64,000 nt of DNA from Phycisphaerales bacterium (GTDB taxonomy: Bacteria > Planctomycetota > Phycisphaerae > UBA1845). The notes under the pieces are model-generated. The model made no database searches and had not been told where the DNA came from. It saw only the letters and a list, made by a program, of their open reading frames with translations. The position numbers were made by a program, and so were the translations under genes. The DNA lies in contig JACKHG010000019.1 of the NCBI GenBank assembly GCA_020639115.1, forward strand, positions 7,153 to 71,152. The letters run 5' to 3'. The first letter of the stretch is position 1. Every line of letters begins with the position of its first letter. Below are positions 44,601-53,544 of the stretch, in pieces.

Positions 44601-45857
44601 CCCACCGAAGTAGATTCCCAGCGAATCCCCGCCGACGCTGACCGAGCCGCCGCCAGCGCCCAATTGAATCGTCCCGCCCAGCGCGGCGTAGTCCCCCGTC
44701 CCCGTCACGTCGAGCGCCCGCAGGTCGCTCACGTCCTCCAGCAGCAGCGTGCCGCCGCCCGTTGCCTCGAAAACCCCGTTGTTCACCTTGCTGCCGGGAC
44801 CGGCGACCACCAGTTGTGTTTCTTCAACATCCGCGCTCAGGTACGATTCGTTGATGAAGTCCGCGGAAATCCGCCCGAACCCGCGAATTCCCGAACGCGA
44901 CGTCATCACGTCCCCGCCGCTCCGCGACGCGATAAATGCGTCCCCGCCCGCGAGATTCACCGGCGCGCTCCCCCGGATCCCCATCGTCGTGCCCGCGATC
45001 AGCCCGTGCCCCGCCCCGACCGTCAGGCTCCCGTCGAGCTGCACGCCGTCGGTCGATTCGATCGTGAGATTCCCCTGCGTGATCCGCAGGCGCGGCTCGC
45101 CCTCCCCGCGGATCGAGTTCGCCGCCAGGTTCAGCGTCTGGATCTCCGCGTCGATGTCCAGCGTGACGTCCGCGCCGAAATTCCCGATCGTCACGTAGAA
45201 CTTCCGCTTCGGCGTGTTGTCGGGCACCTCCTCCGGGTCCCAGTTCGACGCCACGCTCCACAACCCCGTGCCGTCGATCCAGAAGCTGCACGCGTCCAGC
45301 ACGTTGCCCTCGTTGCCGCTCGCCGTACCCGCCGCGATGTCGCACCCGTCCGGAATGCGGTTGAGGTTGCAGTCCGCCGCGATCCCGAACGCGATATCGC
45401 ACACGTCCGCCTGCTCGTTCCCGTCGCAGTCCGGCTGGCAGTCGTCGGGAATTCCATCGTTCGTGCAGTCGTTCCCCGCCAGGTCGCATTCATCCGGTTG
45501 GCCATTGCTGTTGCAATCCGGCGCCGAACCCGCCGCCACCTCGCACGCATCCACCTGCCCGTTCGCGTTGCAGTCGTACGCCGACGGATTGGCGATGTCG
45601 CACTCGTCAGGAATCGCGTTGAGGTTGCAGTCCAGGCTCGTCCCGCCCGCGATGTCGAGCGCGTCGTCCACGCCGTTGTCGTTGCAGTCTATCCCGCCCA
45701 CGCGCACGGCTTCCGCCTGCGCCCGCTCCAGCGGCCGCAGCGGCCCCGCCTGGGCCGCGGCCCACGCCGTCAGCACGCCGCCGAGCACCACCCCCGCACC
45801 CGCCCCGCGCAGCACGCCCGTCACTGCTCCGTATCGCTTTTCCCAAATTCGCCGCAT
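41637..45857 (-). CDS. large secreted calcium-repeat/beta-solenoid protein with dockerin and cohesin-like domains
   Basis: The product has 1406 residues. After a signal peptide (about 1-37) come ~7 calcium repeats of the form DCNxNGxPDxCDIA (residues ~55-180). A long beta-solenoid follows (about 200-740) in which the decapeptide RGLTPPVLN(V/I) recurs four times about 50-55 residues apart. Next are dockerin-like loops (DVDSNGVIDNADFDAFLAAYG and DLDFDGCVTLEDYQAWY) and a cohesin-like beta domain (VDYGDVFSVDVVADIAPAVLGWGLDVTI). The end is a planctomycete-type module (WNWVDVGISLTANQPTYWSAATG ... KGSLLVYPKVELRWD ... VQMYFVNGDP). It is probably a surface or extracellular matrix protein. No enzyme motif is seen. 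It is divergent from the kinase gene. Confidence 0.85.
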   Translation of the reverse strand: MRRIWEKRYGAVTGVLRGAGAGVVLGGVLTAWAAAQAGPLRPLERAQAEAVRVGGIDCNDNGVDDALDIAGGTSLDCNLNAIPDECDIANPSAYDCNANGQVDACEVAAGSAPDCNSNGQPDECDLAGNDCTNDGIPDDCQPDCDGNEQADVCDIAFGIAADCNLNRIPDGCDIAAGTASGNEGNVLDACSFWIDGTGLWSVASNWDPEEVPDNTPKRKFYVTIGNFGADVTLDIDAEIQTLNLAANSIRGEGEPRLRITQGNLTIESTDGVQLDGSLTVGAGHGLIAGTTMGIRGSAPVNLAGGDAFIASRSGGDVMTSRSGIRGFGRISADFINESYLSADVEETQLVVAGPGSKVNNGVFEATGGGTLLLEDVSDLRALDVTGTGDYAALGGTIQLGAGGGSVSVGGDSLGIYFGGQMTMRSAWALLLTGSVFIDGGVFDPDVATTGFLQVPEVRINSGTMNLGAETTTDIGQITVLYEAVGRADAARGLTPPVLNITEDTTVGAGGMEVGGDGQVNVVGMAKLNVSGAVVVHDTQSFVTRGLTPPVLNVRGEGELTAGTIDVADSGQVDVSEDGSLAASGAVTVGNAVVFAAARGLTPPVLNVRGSSQATAGSIAVIDDGALSVQNSAQAAATGNVSLSSGATRGLTPPVLNVAPDATVMSGGDFSIETSATVEVTGKVAVGGSFQNQSTNPSSYSWEDGTLTMSGVAARGERQIENASEDRGPLDLSGFNSNFAFGVVEIGTNATVRIVDEFDNQQDGTADCDEAAYVKVLIIRPGATLLTDGCKLYFETLINEGGSIPELGTRVIPIGGGDVDSNGVIDNADFDAFLAAYGSCAGDVAYLSAADLDFDGCVTLEDYQAWYALFQEYGPPTRAAARVAGPGADVTVRFVPSATTVDYGDVFSVDVVADIAPAVLGWGLDVTIDAPALLQPVGMPAVGPAWIAAPASDGDGLAALAFPSAVSGGSVVLATLQFVATGLGQVSLAASASAGDLAEGFALDPSGFATVAYEPATITVVRGAPAEATWNWVDVGISLTANQPTYWSAATGRGGVDVPPFTILMPGPPPGQPAADGSGDRVLRGFILAWAVNAEGEEIRWNHLTGGATVVNYERGTSWEYASYAFRVVSGVANGAVTGTPGVLGLDGVEYDNGYDLLLLDFYATGSQPLGLNCGSGFDSDLTLMPLTVDVRQETAGPVTTKASFTVWNENETKLTGLDRCVTCWDSAWFSQYGNPNHLLVGNLQTSKGKAQIDGLASQVCDVDYDPVDGVPLGGDPRDTISEAAALVGVVATQVHFGSGGARDAFGSNLAGMGTQAGVIRADVTGGVPPERSAGVAAVGAPVAQAPTDRASISHKGSLLVYPKVELRWDPTGTVLRQDTFIDLVNDFPDDVAVQMYFVNGDPASVP

Positions 45858-46180
45858 GCCGCACCGCCTTCAGCTTCGTACCGTGAGGATTCCAGACGTG
45901 ATCGGCCCCGTGGACGGACACCCGCCCAGCCCGGAACCGCGGACCTGCAGCCTGCCGTTGCCCGAAACGCCGACCGATTGAGTCGCCTTCAGCAGCCCGA
46001 GATCGCCAGCCACCAGTGTAAAAACCCCGCGAAACGCTTGCAAGCCGCACCGCGGGTGCGCCACACCCGATTCCACCGCACGCCCCTGCCCCGAAAGTGC
46101 ATTGCCGCCGCCTTCGGAGTATCATCACCCCCTCGGGACGCGCCGCGCCCCGTCCAGCGCGCACCCCCAAGGCCGGGTCG
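45858..46180. other. divergent intergenic region between the secreted protein and the kinase
   Basis: About 320 bp with no supported gene; a 68-codon minus-strand ORF at 45870-46076 has no recognisable features. TATCAT near 46125 is a possible -10 for the kinase, without a clear -35. Confidence 0.3.
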
Positions 46181-48868
46181 ATGCAGGGCTGCCCAACACA
46201 CGACGAAATCCGCCGCTTCGCTAGCGGCCACGCCGCGCCCGAAGACGCCTCGCGCGTCGCCCGCCACCTGCGCGACTGCCCGAACTGCCGCAGCCTCCTC
46301 GCCGCCGGCACCACCGACGCCACCGTGCCGCTCGCATCCACGCTCGCCGAAACGGTCGTGCAATCACCTGCCGCCGACGAGGCGACTGAGGAAACCCGCA
46401 TCCTCGACGACCCCTCCGCCACTGCCCAAACCGCCGACTCCGCCGAAACCGTCGCCACTGCCGGAAAATCCACCCTCGACTGGACCGAACCAGCCACCGT
46501 CCCGCTCGCCGGCAAATCCCCCACGGGACCCGCACCGGGCGCATGGTCACTCGACGCCGGCGCCTCCGGCGCCACGCCCGATCGCAACTACCTCCCGTCC
46601 ATCGCCGGCTACGAGATCCAACGCATCGTCGGCCGCGGCGGCATGGGCGTCGTCTACGAGGCCGTCCAACTCAAACTCCGCCGCCGCGTCGCCCTCAAGC
46701 TCCTCCCCGCGGTGGTGGGTTCCCAGCATCCCGACCTCGTCGCCCGCTTCCAGCGCGAAGCGACCGCAGCCGCCCGCCTCCACCACTCCAACATCATCCC
46801 CATCTACGACTACGGCGAGTCACGCGACGGCTACTACTACGCCATGGAACTCATCCAGGGCGAATCGCTCGGCAGCGTCATCCGCCGCCTCGCCGCCTTC
46901 GATACGCCCCTCACCGCCCGCACCAGCGTCTCCCTCTCGCTCGGCAGCGACGTCGTCCCGCCCGACGCAGCCGCCCCCCAACCCATCGAACGCCAGATCG
47001 TCTCCCTCGGCTCCGGCGGCGTACCCTACTACCGCCAGGTCGCCGAGTGGGTCGCCTCCATCGCCGACGCCCTCGACTACGCCCACCAGCACGGCATGAT
47101 TCACCGCGACATCAAGCCCGGCAACATCATGCTCGCCGCCGACGGACGCGTCATCATCCTCGACTTCGGACTCGTCAAGATGGACGACGACGTCTCCGTC
47201 ACCGCCAGCGGCTCCACCGTCGGAACCTTCCGCTACATCAGCCCCGAGCAGATCGCCTGCCGCGACAAGCTCGACGGCCGCTGCGACCAGTACGCCCTCG
47301 GCGTCACCTTCTACGAGCTGCTCGTGCTCCGTCCGGCTTTTCCCGAACTCGATCAGCGCGCCGTCCTCGACGCCGTCCTCCACCGCGAACCCACCGCGCC
47401 GCGCCGGATCGCCCCCTCCATCCCCCGCGAACTCGAGGTCGTCTGCCGCAAGGCCATGGAGAAATCCGCCAAGGACCGCTACGCGTCCTGCGCCGCGATG
47501 GCGGCTGACCTGCGCCGCTTCCTCGCCGACGTGCCCATCCAGGCCCGGCCCGCCGGACCCGTGCGCCGCGCCGTCAAGTTCGTCAAACGCCACCGCGCCG
47601 CGTCCCTCACCACGCTGACCGCGCTGCTCCTCGCCACCTCCATCGCCTTCGGCGCCTGGCAACGCGAAAAGGCCCACCGCCTCCGCCTCGACGCCCTCCT
47701 CCGCGAGGCCGTCGCCGCCTGGCAACAACGCGACTGGAACTCCGCCGAAGACAAGTTCCAGCAGGTCCTCGCCGCCGACCCCCACGACTTCCGCGCGCTC
47801 GTGAACTTCGCAGCCACCCGCAAGGACGAGTACTTCGCCGACCCGCGTCCCGAACTCCTCGCCGAGGCCGCCGCCCTCCTCGACCGCGCCCTCCGCGATC
47901 AGCCCACCCGGCCCGAAATCTGGAACTTCCGCGGCGTCGTCCTCCGCGAACAGGGCAAGCTGAGCGAAGCGCTCGCCGCCCACGAGAAGGCCGCCGAACT
48001 CGCTCCCGACCACGACGTCACCTGGATCAATCTCGCGACCGTGCGGGCCATGGTCGGCGACTTGGAAAAAGCCGAAGAGGAGATGCGCCGGGGCATCGAC
48101 CTCGGCGCCGGCAAGTGGGGGCCCAAGGCCTGGTACAACCTCGCTGCCGTCCAGCTCGAACTCGACCGCCCGGAAGCCCTCGCCTCCACCCTCCAGGCCA
48201 TCGACCACCCCCCGGAAAAGGTCGACGACCTCTGGCGCCCCGCCCCATACCTGCTCCGCACGCGCCTCTACCTGAATCGAGCCCATCAGAGCCCCGGGCG
48301 CAAGCCCGGGGACAAACTCGACGATCGTCATACCGACGCGAATCAACCCAACGACGCCGTTAGCGGCATCACCCCCGCCCCCAGAACTCCACCCGACGAA
48401 CCCGCCGCCGACCTCCGCGCAGCCGTACGCTCCGCCATCGTCGCCGACGAACTCTGCGCCCCCATCGCCCGCCGCAAACCCGCCAACCTCCTCGAGCGCC
48501 TCGTCCTCGCCCGCGCCAAACGCAACCTCGCCCTCGCCGAACTCCGCGCCCAACACTGGACCGAGGCCCTGTCAGCCGCCGAAGCCGCCCGCGCCTACGC
48601 CGACCTCCCGTCCGCAGCCGACCTCATCGCCGCCATCGCCCGCGCCCACCTCGGCGAACCCGACGTCGCGAAGATCCACTACGCCCGCGCCCTCGCCAAC
48701 TGGCCCCCAGCCCTCCGCGAATCCCCCTACACCGTCCGCGCCGACGGCGGCATGCTCTGGTTCGAAAACGCAGCCACCCTCGAATCCCTCCGCACCGAAG
48801 CCGAAACCCTCATCGAAGGTCAAAAGTCAAAGGTCGCAGGTCAAACGTCAAAAACGCAAGGCCAGTAG
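46181..48868 (+). CDS. membrane Hanks-type Ser/Thr kinase with zinc-finger N-terminus and TPR C-terminus
   Basis: The product has 895 residues from ATG 46181. An anti-sigma-like zinc finger (H29, C33, C36, plus an early Cys) opens the protein. The kinase domain spans about 144-430: GRGGMGVVY loop, VALKLL lysine, HRDIKPGN near 308, DFGLVK near 328, GTFRYISPEQ. All catalytic residues are present. One helix follows (about 476-495, SLTTLTALLLATSIAFGAW), then TPRs outside. Two repeat-derived oddities lie in the coding region: a perfect palindrome at 48292-48311 encoding SPGRKPGDK, and a GTCAAA-rich end (48820-48862) encoding the Lys/Gln/Ser tail. This architecture is a Planctomycetota favourite. 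Its target is unknown. Confidence 0.93.
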   Translation: MQGCPTHDEIRRFASGHAAPEDASRVARHLRDCPNCRSLLAAGTTDATVPLASTLAETVVQSPAADEATEETRILDDPSATAQTADSAETVATAGKSTLDWTEPATVPLAGKSPTGPAPGAWSLDAGASGATPDRNYLPSIAGYEIQRIVGRGGMGVVYEAVQLKLRRRVALKLLPAVVGSQHPDLVARFQREATAAARLHHSNIIPIYDYGESRDGYYYAMELIQGESLGSVIRRLAAFDTPLTARTSVSLSLGSDVVPPDAAAPQPIERQIVSLGSGGVPYYRQVAEWVASIADALDYAHQHGMIHRDIKPGNIMLAADGRVIILDFGLVKMDDDVSVTASGSTVGTFRYISPEQIACRDKLDGRCDQYALGVTFYELLVLRPAFPELDQRAVLDAVLHREPTAPRRIAPSIPRELEVVCRKAMEKSAKDRYASCAAMAADLRRFLADVPIQARPAGPVRRAVKFVKRHRAASLTTLTALLLATSIAFGAWQREKAHRLRLDALLREAVAAWQQRDWNSAEDKFQQVLAADPHDFRALVNFAATRKDEYFADPRPELLAEAAALLDRALRDQPTRPEIWNFRGVVLREQGKLSEALAAHEKAAELAPDHDVTWINLATVRAMVGDLEKAEEEMRRGIDLGAGKWGPKAWYNLAAVQLELDRPEALASTLQAIDHPPEKVDDLWRPAPYLLRTRLYLNRAHQSPGRKPGDKLDDRHTDANQPNDAVSGITPAPRTPPDEPAADLRAAVRSAIVADELCAPIARRKPANLLERLVLARAKRNLALAELRAQHWTEALSAAEAARAYADLPSAADLIAAIARAHLGEPDVAKIHYARALANWPPALRESPYTVRADGGMLWFENAATLESLRTEAETLIEGQKSKVAGQTSKTQGQ
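48292..48311. repeat. REP-like perfect palindrome inside the kinase gene
   Basis: CCCCGGGC-GCAA-GCCCGGGG is an 8-bp perfect stem with a GCAA tetraloop. It lies in a variable linker of the kinase's TPR region and keeps the frame open. The form matches short interspersed palindromes that are usually intergenic. Confidence 0.7.
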
Positions 48869-48873
48869 TGTGC

Positions 48874-48891
48874 TCCCGACGTTCGTCGGGA
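48874..48891. terminator. hairpin directly after the kinase gene
   Basis: A perfect 7-bp stem (TCCCGAC/GTCGGGA) with a GTTC loop begins 5 bp past the kinase stop. There is no T-run, so it may be a REP-type palindrome or a weak terminator. Confidence 0.45.
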
Positions 48892-48996
48892 CTCTTGATC
48901 AGTGCCGTGTGCGCGTGTGCCACTGCGCTCGAGCAGTGCCCACGTCGCAAGTGCAACATCGCTCGAGCAGTGCCAACGCCATCAGCGCCGCGTCTT

Positions 48997-49150
48997 CAAC
49001 AGAGCCGCGCCTGTAAGGAAGCGGAACGGCGCTCCAACAGACAAGGCCTGTAAGGGAAGCGGAACGGCGCCCCAACAGAGCGCGCCCAAAGGAAGCGGAG
49101 TCGGAAACCGGTCCCCTGTAGAAGAATGTCTCCTGAAGAAGCGGAACGAA
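48997..49150 (+). repeat. degenerate ~37-bp direct repeats
   Basis: Three to four diverging copies of a unit with CAACAGA, then (C)CTGTAAGGAAGCGGAAC, start at about 48997, 49033 and 49072, with a weaker copy to ~49150. One more isolated copy lies at 49883-49917. No ORF is preserved across them. Confidence 0.6.
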
Positions 49151-49187
49151 CCCCCCAGCCCCAAAACGTCCCCACCGCTGCATTGAA

Positions 49188-49620
49188 TCAGAACCCCCAC
49201 GCCAGTAGGCCATGAGCCATCGCCGTGTATCGTCACCGCGTCGCAGTCATCACGTACCGCAGACCCCCCGTGCCGTTCCTCCTTTCTTCTCTTCACTTTC
49301 GCACCTTCTCACCTTCCCACTGCGGTAACCCAATCGAACCCCCCACGCCAGTGGGGGCCATGAGCGCCAGCGCCGCGTATTATCACCGCGTCAACCCACG
49401 CGTACCGCGACCCCCCGTGCTGTTCCCCTTTCTTCACTTTCGCACCTTCTCACCTTCCACTGCGGTACCGATCAGAACCCCCACGCCAGTGGGGGCTGCG
49501 ACGCCAGCGCCGCGTATCATCACTGCGTCTAATCAATCGCGTACCGCAATCCCCGCGCCGTTCCCCCTTCTCACTTTCTCACTTTCTCACGTTCTCACTT
49601 TCCCCACTGCAGTATTGCCC
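49188..49620 (+). repeat. three tandem copies of a ~145-bp unit with conserved hairpin
   Basis: The copies are 49188-49333 (146 bp), 49334-49471 (138 bp) and 49472-49620 (149 bp). Each has, in order, GAACCCCCACGCCAGT, a CGCC...GTAT(C/T)(A/G)TCAC(C/T)GCGT block, a CCGC...CCCC(C)GTGC(C/T)GTTCC block, a C/T-rich simple repeat (CTTTC..CACCTTCTCAC) and CCACTGC(G/A)GTA. In copies 2 and 3 CCCCCAC-GCCA-GTGGGGG is a perfect hairpin, degenerate in copy 1. No protein frame is shared by all three. This may be a duplicated small-RNA or regulatory unit. Confidence 0.7.
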
Positions 49621-51050
49621 AACCCTTCGCCCTATAAGGCGTAAGATGTTGTTTATGCCAGCCCCTGGAATCTGCTCACCCAACGTCCCCCCAAGCTCCC
49701 GCCCAGGGCGACACGCGCGCCGCAACCGCCGATACCACCGCAAGGCTCCGTCGCGCCCGCGACATCCCGTTCCACGACATGGTCAAATGATCGACGCCGC
49801 CCTGGCCGCATCCAAGCGAAATCCCAAGAGCTGCAGCGCTGACTACCCGGCCGTAAACCCAACTGGCTCATGGCGACCTGCTGTCCCAACAGAGAGCTGC
49901 CTGTAAGGAAGCGGGACCCACGCGCGGCCCCCATTACCCCTCGGGCGCTTGATTTGCTCAGCCGTTAGTCCCCATCCTGAAGGCCGCACGCTCGCGCCAG
50001 GGCTCCCCACCCCTGCCCGCGACCAATCCCGCACCGCAGAAAAGCAGAAACGTGCCGCGGGTGCAGCGTAACACGGGCACAGCCCGCGCTTCGTGCCGCA
50101 ACCTGTGGACCTGTTCGCGGGGTAACAAACGCGGGTCGAAGGAACAAATGGGTCGAGTCGTTTCTGCGCGTAATCAGGCCGTACTTCGTTGATACGACGG
50201 GTCGATAAAGGCTTCGAAACGACTCCCTGACCCCTTCTACCTCCCACGCTGAGGCTAAAGCCGCTGTACGGCTACCAGGATGATGTTCGGGAGCAGCGCG
50301 CCCACATCGTCATCATCCGCCGCCAGCACGTCGGCACGGCTGCCAATGACGTCGGCTGAGCGGGCAGGTTGACGGCATTCCATTGAGTTCTGGATCTCCG
50401 GGGAGTACGACGGTCGCCACCGGTTTAACTCTGGAGTTCCAGAACAGGATCAAGCAGGAGCGCGTGGCCAGGGTGATCACCGCCAGCAGCGGGCCCGTGC
50501 TCGGTGTCACGGCAGCGAAGCTGCCCAGCGGCGATCAGAGGTGCTCATCGAGGGATACTGCTGATTCCTGCCGCGTCGGCTGCGGCACCTGATAGCTAAA
50601 GAAAAGAAGAGTCTAACATGCCCAGAGGCAAGCACCTCACAATGATTATTGCTATCGACGGATCGTGCAGCGTCGATGCCTCAACTTCACTGGTCCGCGT
50701 GCCGCGTCGTTACGCTGGTGATCACCTCGATGCTGGGCGGCGATGTGACTGGACAGGCACGACAGGCCTGGGAGGCCCCGGCTGCATGAGCGGGGCCAGC
50801 CAGGCTGAGCGAGGGGCGCGATGACCAAGACTTTCCAGGATCGCGTCCACGGGATGTGCAGGGGCTGTGGACCGACGACGTGGTCTCGGCAGGCCATCGG
50901 CCAGGTCGCAGCAGCAGCCGGGCATCGCACGCCGAGTTCTCGACGCGCCGACAGATGGTACGCGCGCGCCGGCGGGCGCGTAACGCGTTTCGTCGCTGCG
51001 GCTCCAAGCGGTGCTGCGACGCATGTGCGGTGAGATCGTCTATCGGTCGG
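49621..51050. other. gene-poor stretch, no supported gene
   Basis: About 1.4 kb with only short ORFs in all frames and none with a recognisable family pattern. The best isolated candidate is 50618-50824 (+, 68 codons, with a purine-rich AAAAGAAGAG upstream), which I do not accept as a gene without support. One copy of the CTGTAAGGAAGCGG repeat lies at 49883-49917. Confidence 0.5.
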
Positions 51051-51551
51051 TCAGCTGGCTGACGCGTTTCGCCTGGGGAGGCGCAGTATTTCGGCGTCGG
51101 CGGCCCGGGTGGGCGGATTGTCGCAAGAACTCTGCGTCAAGTGATGACCCGGCATGATTCTGCTGACCTGATGATCGGCTGTCAACGAAGGCTGGGCAGT
51201 ACCGAGGTTGGAGGTGTGCAGCCGGTCTCGCTCGCCGCTGGCTCTCCACCCTTCGCCCCTGATCACCTGTTTACCTCTCGCCGCCCACAAGGGTGACGTT
51301 CCAGTTGGCCCCTCCAAGGCGAACGATTCTGTTCGCGTCTCGCGGGCAGGCCTGGAGCGTCTGCTCGCCTGCATCCCTGCTCGCTTTCCTCCCTGTTCGG
51401 TCGGCGACGTTTTCAGGGGCGTTCGCTTTCGCTCACCCTGGGACGCGTATAGCCGGCCGAGGTCCTTCACCCTCAGGCCGACGACCCTGTCGATAAGCGC
51501 GTGCCGTGGTACACCTGCAGCTCCACGTTCCCGAGCTGTCCTGCGTCTCAC
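51051..51551 (-). pseudogene. Rhs remnant, module 3
   Basis: The minus-strand frame reads IDRVVGLRVKDLGRLYASQ, a piece of the Rhs strip just before the core. It is then interrupted by a copy of the ~120-bp element (51311-51437) and resumes in another frame as NWNVT, after which similarity is lost. No start, core motif or tip remains. It is the most downstream of three tandem Rhs 3' modules, all on the minus strand. Confidence 0.55.
51311..51437 (-). repeat. ~120-bp intragenic mobile-type element, copy C
   Basis: On the minus strand it begins GGTGAGCG..AGCGAAC and ends with the hairpin GCGAACAGAATCGTTCGC followed by GGAG. It sits between LYASQ and NWNVT codons of an Rhs remnant. See the matching copies at 53223-53346, 54613-54728 and 54896-55018. 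Confidence 0.7.
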
Positions 51552-51707
51552 ATTTCCACATTTGATTCTGAGTCAGCTTCTGTCGCGTAGGGATTACAAT
51601 CATGCGCTCCTACCAGACGTTTCGGCAGTCAGTTTTAGGGCCCAACACGCTGTCCTGCTTTGTCAAGTCTTGTGGCACACCCGCATTCGGGACAGATCTT
51701 CGATACG

Positions 51708-52109
51708 TTACTGATTAAGAATTCCGCAGCCCCTGATCCTGATGCCGATATACTGCATCGTTTGGTCAAGAGAAGGCTGCAAGGAGTAGGGGATTCGAAT
51801 TCCCAAGAATCTGTCTTCGCGGATTATAGTAATGCGATCTTCCAATACGAATACCACAGAAGCTCCATTCAGATGTCGAAAGGCCAGTCTGGCAACCGTA
51901 AGATCGACTGTGGTATTGACCAAGATATCGCCTGCCCTGGAGCTCAAGGCCCCACCGCAGCCTGAATCATCCGTTCCCTGATAATACCACTGAGAACTGG
52001 GAAGCGGAATCGCTCGCGTAGACGCCCACATTGCCAATGTGGCAACCGAGGCCATCATGGGCATGGCGACTAGAGTTGGCTTTGGTATTGTGGCGTCGCA
52101 ACGCCACAA
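51708..52109 (-). CDS. hypothetical small protein in the low-GC patch (possible Rhs immunity gene or old tip)
   Basis: 133 codons open in a stretch (about 51.56-52.35 kb) of visibly lower GC than the window. The product starts with a short hydrophobic segment (MMASVATLAMWAS) and has a mid-part with LTVARLAFRHLNGASVVFVLEDRITIIRED. No family is recognised. It lies downstream of the Rhs module ending at 52580, where cognate immunity genes are normally found. Because the region is decaying, it may equally be a chance ORF or a tip fragment. Confidence 0.3.
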   Translation of the reverse strand: MWRCDATIPKPTLVAMPMMASVATLAMWASTRAIPLPSSQWYYQGTDDSGCGGALSSRAGDILVNTTVDLTVARLAFRHLNGASVVFVLEDRITIIREDRFLGIRIPYSLQPSLDQTMQYIGIRIRGCGILNQ

Positions 52110-52579
52110 TAGGCGGAAAAGTTCTCGTCCTTTACATTACTCTGGCCTACACCCATGGATCATCACCACCAGGATACTCTGGAGCCGGACATTTTCCTCT
52201 CATAGTAGTTCTTGTATTCCTGTATAATGTCGGCTTGCTGGACCATAGTTGGGGTCGGGGTATTGTGAAGAATTCATGCACCTTCTTTTTGCTCTTTTCA
52301 TCGCTTGAAGATGCTGCTAGTATACAAAACATTCGGATCTAGTATATATCCGAATAGGCAACGGGCCAGTTGTCCTCTCTTCTGGACCATGCACGCGTCC
52401 GGCGTAAACTTGCAGAAGGCGTCAACATGAGAGCCCCGTGAGCCGCATGTGCATGCAGACACTGGCACCTTCGCAATCACGCGGCCTGCAATGGGGGAAG
52501 GGGGTGGCGGAGGGTGCACGGACTATTCGGAGCCGCCCTCTGGGCCGCATTACCGTCTGAATATCCCTTGATGTTGCCG

Positions 52580-53489
52580 TCAGGCCAAAATGACACATAT
52601 TATGTAGAAGCCGCCAGTTCCATCGCAGAATGTTTCTCCAACTCCAGGGCCGCCTGGAATTTCCTTCTCACGGCAGAGTTGTGTGGCCCCCTCATCAGTT
52701 GACATTCCAGATGGATCACGATACCGAGTCGGCCTCGCTAGCACATAACTATAGAAGTTCACTAATCGTCGATCAAAAAGGCGATCCCTTTGCATAAACC
52801 GCTTCGCCCCCGGTGCGTACTGCCGCGCCCGGTTCTGATACGACCCGATCTCCGGATCGAGCACCAGCCCCTGGTGGGCGAAGAGGTTGCCGCGGCGGCT
52901 GTGAGTGGCAGCCGGCACGCGCTGCAGCTCGGTGTCGCTGTCCAGCGTGGCGAGGTACGCGGCGATCGCCGTGCGGTCGGCGCTGTTGACCACGCCGTCG
53001 GCGTTGGCGTCCAGCCGGCGGCAGCCGCCGGTGGCTGTGCCGCTGCACGTCCCGTTGGTGGTCACGGCATAGTCGTCCGCGTCCACGTCGCCATCGTCAT
53101 CGTAATCGAACGGGTACGCTGTACGACCGCCTCCCAGCTCGCCGTGTGTACGGGCTGGTACCAGTAGCGCTCGATCACCCGGCCGGTAAGGTCGGCTGTG
53201 CCGCGGTGACGTTCCAGTTGGTTCTCCAGCGCGAACGATCCTGTTCGCGTCCTGCGGGCAGGCCTGAGCGGTCTGCCGCTCGCGTCCTGTTTCGCTCGTC
53301 CTCCCTGTTCGGTCGGTAACGTTTCGCTGTTCGCTGCGCCTGGCCTCCTGGACGCGTAGCGTCACGAGTCCTAACCCTCAGGCTGACGACCTCGTCGATG
53401 CGCGTGCAAGCCGTGGTACACCAGAACGACGCTTCTGGTGTCAGCGTCTTTTCTCGGTCGCCCTGAAGTCCCTGGAGACTGATGAACAC
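52580..53489 (-). pseudogene. Rhs 3' module 2: core domain with embedded dockerin-like domain and short tip
   Basis: Rhs pieces run from about 53489 (RIDEVVSLRVR) through a copy of the ~120-bp element, then NWNVTAA, DLTGRVIERYWYQP, a calcium-binding pair (YDDDGDVDADDYAVTTNGTCSG and RRLDANADGVVNSADRTAIAAYLATL), and the core RGNLFAHQGLVLDPEIGSYQNRARQYAPG...FMQRD...NFYSYVLARPTRYRDPSG. The last ~40 residues after DPSG (to 52580) form a short unrecognised tip ending FYIICVILA. The frame changes several times before ~53130, so no full protein can be made. The open part from 53365 is only the tail end. Confidence 0.7.
53223..53346 (-). repeat. ~120-bp intragenic mobile-type element, copy D
   Basis: Same element as at 51311-51437: minus-strand GCGAACAGGATCGTTCGC hairpin near the end, followed by GCTGGAGA. 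It lies just before the NWNVT codons of Rhs module 2. Its upstream end is degenerate. Confidence 0.7.
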
Positions 53490-53544
53490 AGGTCCTGAAT
53501 TCCTTCCGCGCCGAGCTGACGAAATTCGCTGCCCAGCGTCTGCG

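Noticed and set aside
49188..49620. CRISPR array
   Set aside because: Units are ~145 bp, imperfect and directly abutting, with no uniform short repeat and spacer pattern and no cas gene nearby.
50618..50824. 68-codon plus ORF with purine-rich upstream sequence
   Set aside because: Composition looks random, there is no family pattern, and the surrounding region is otherwise gene-free and decayed.
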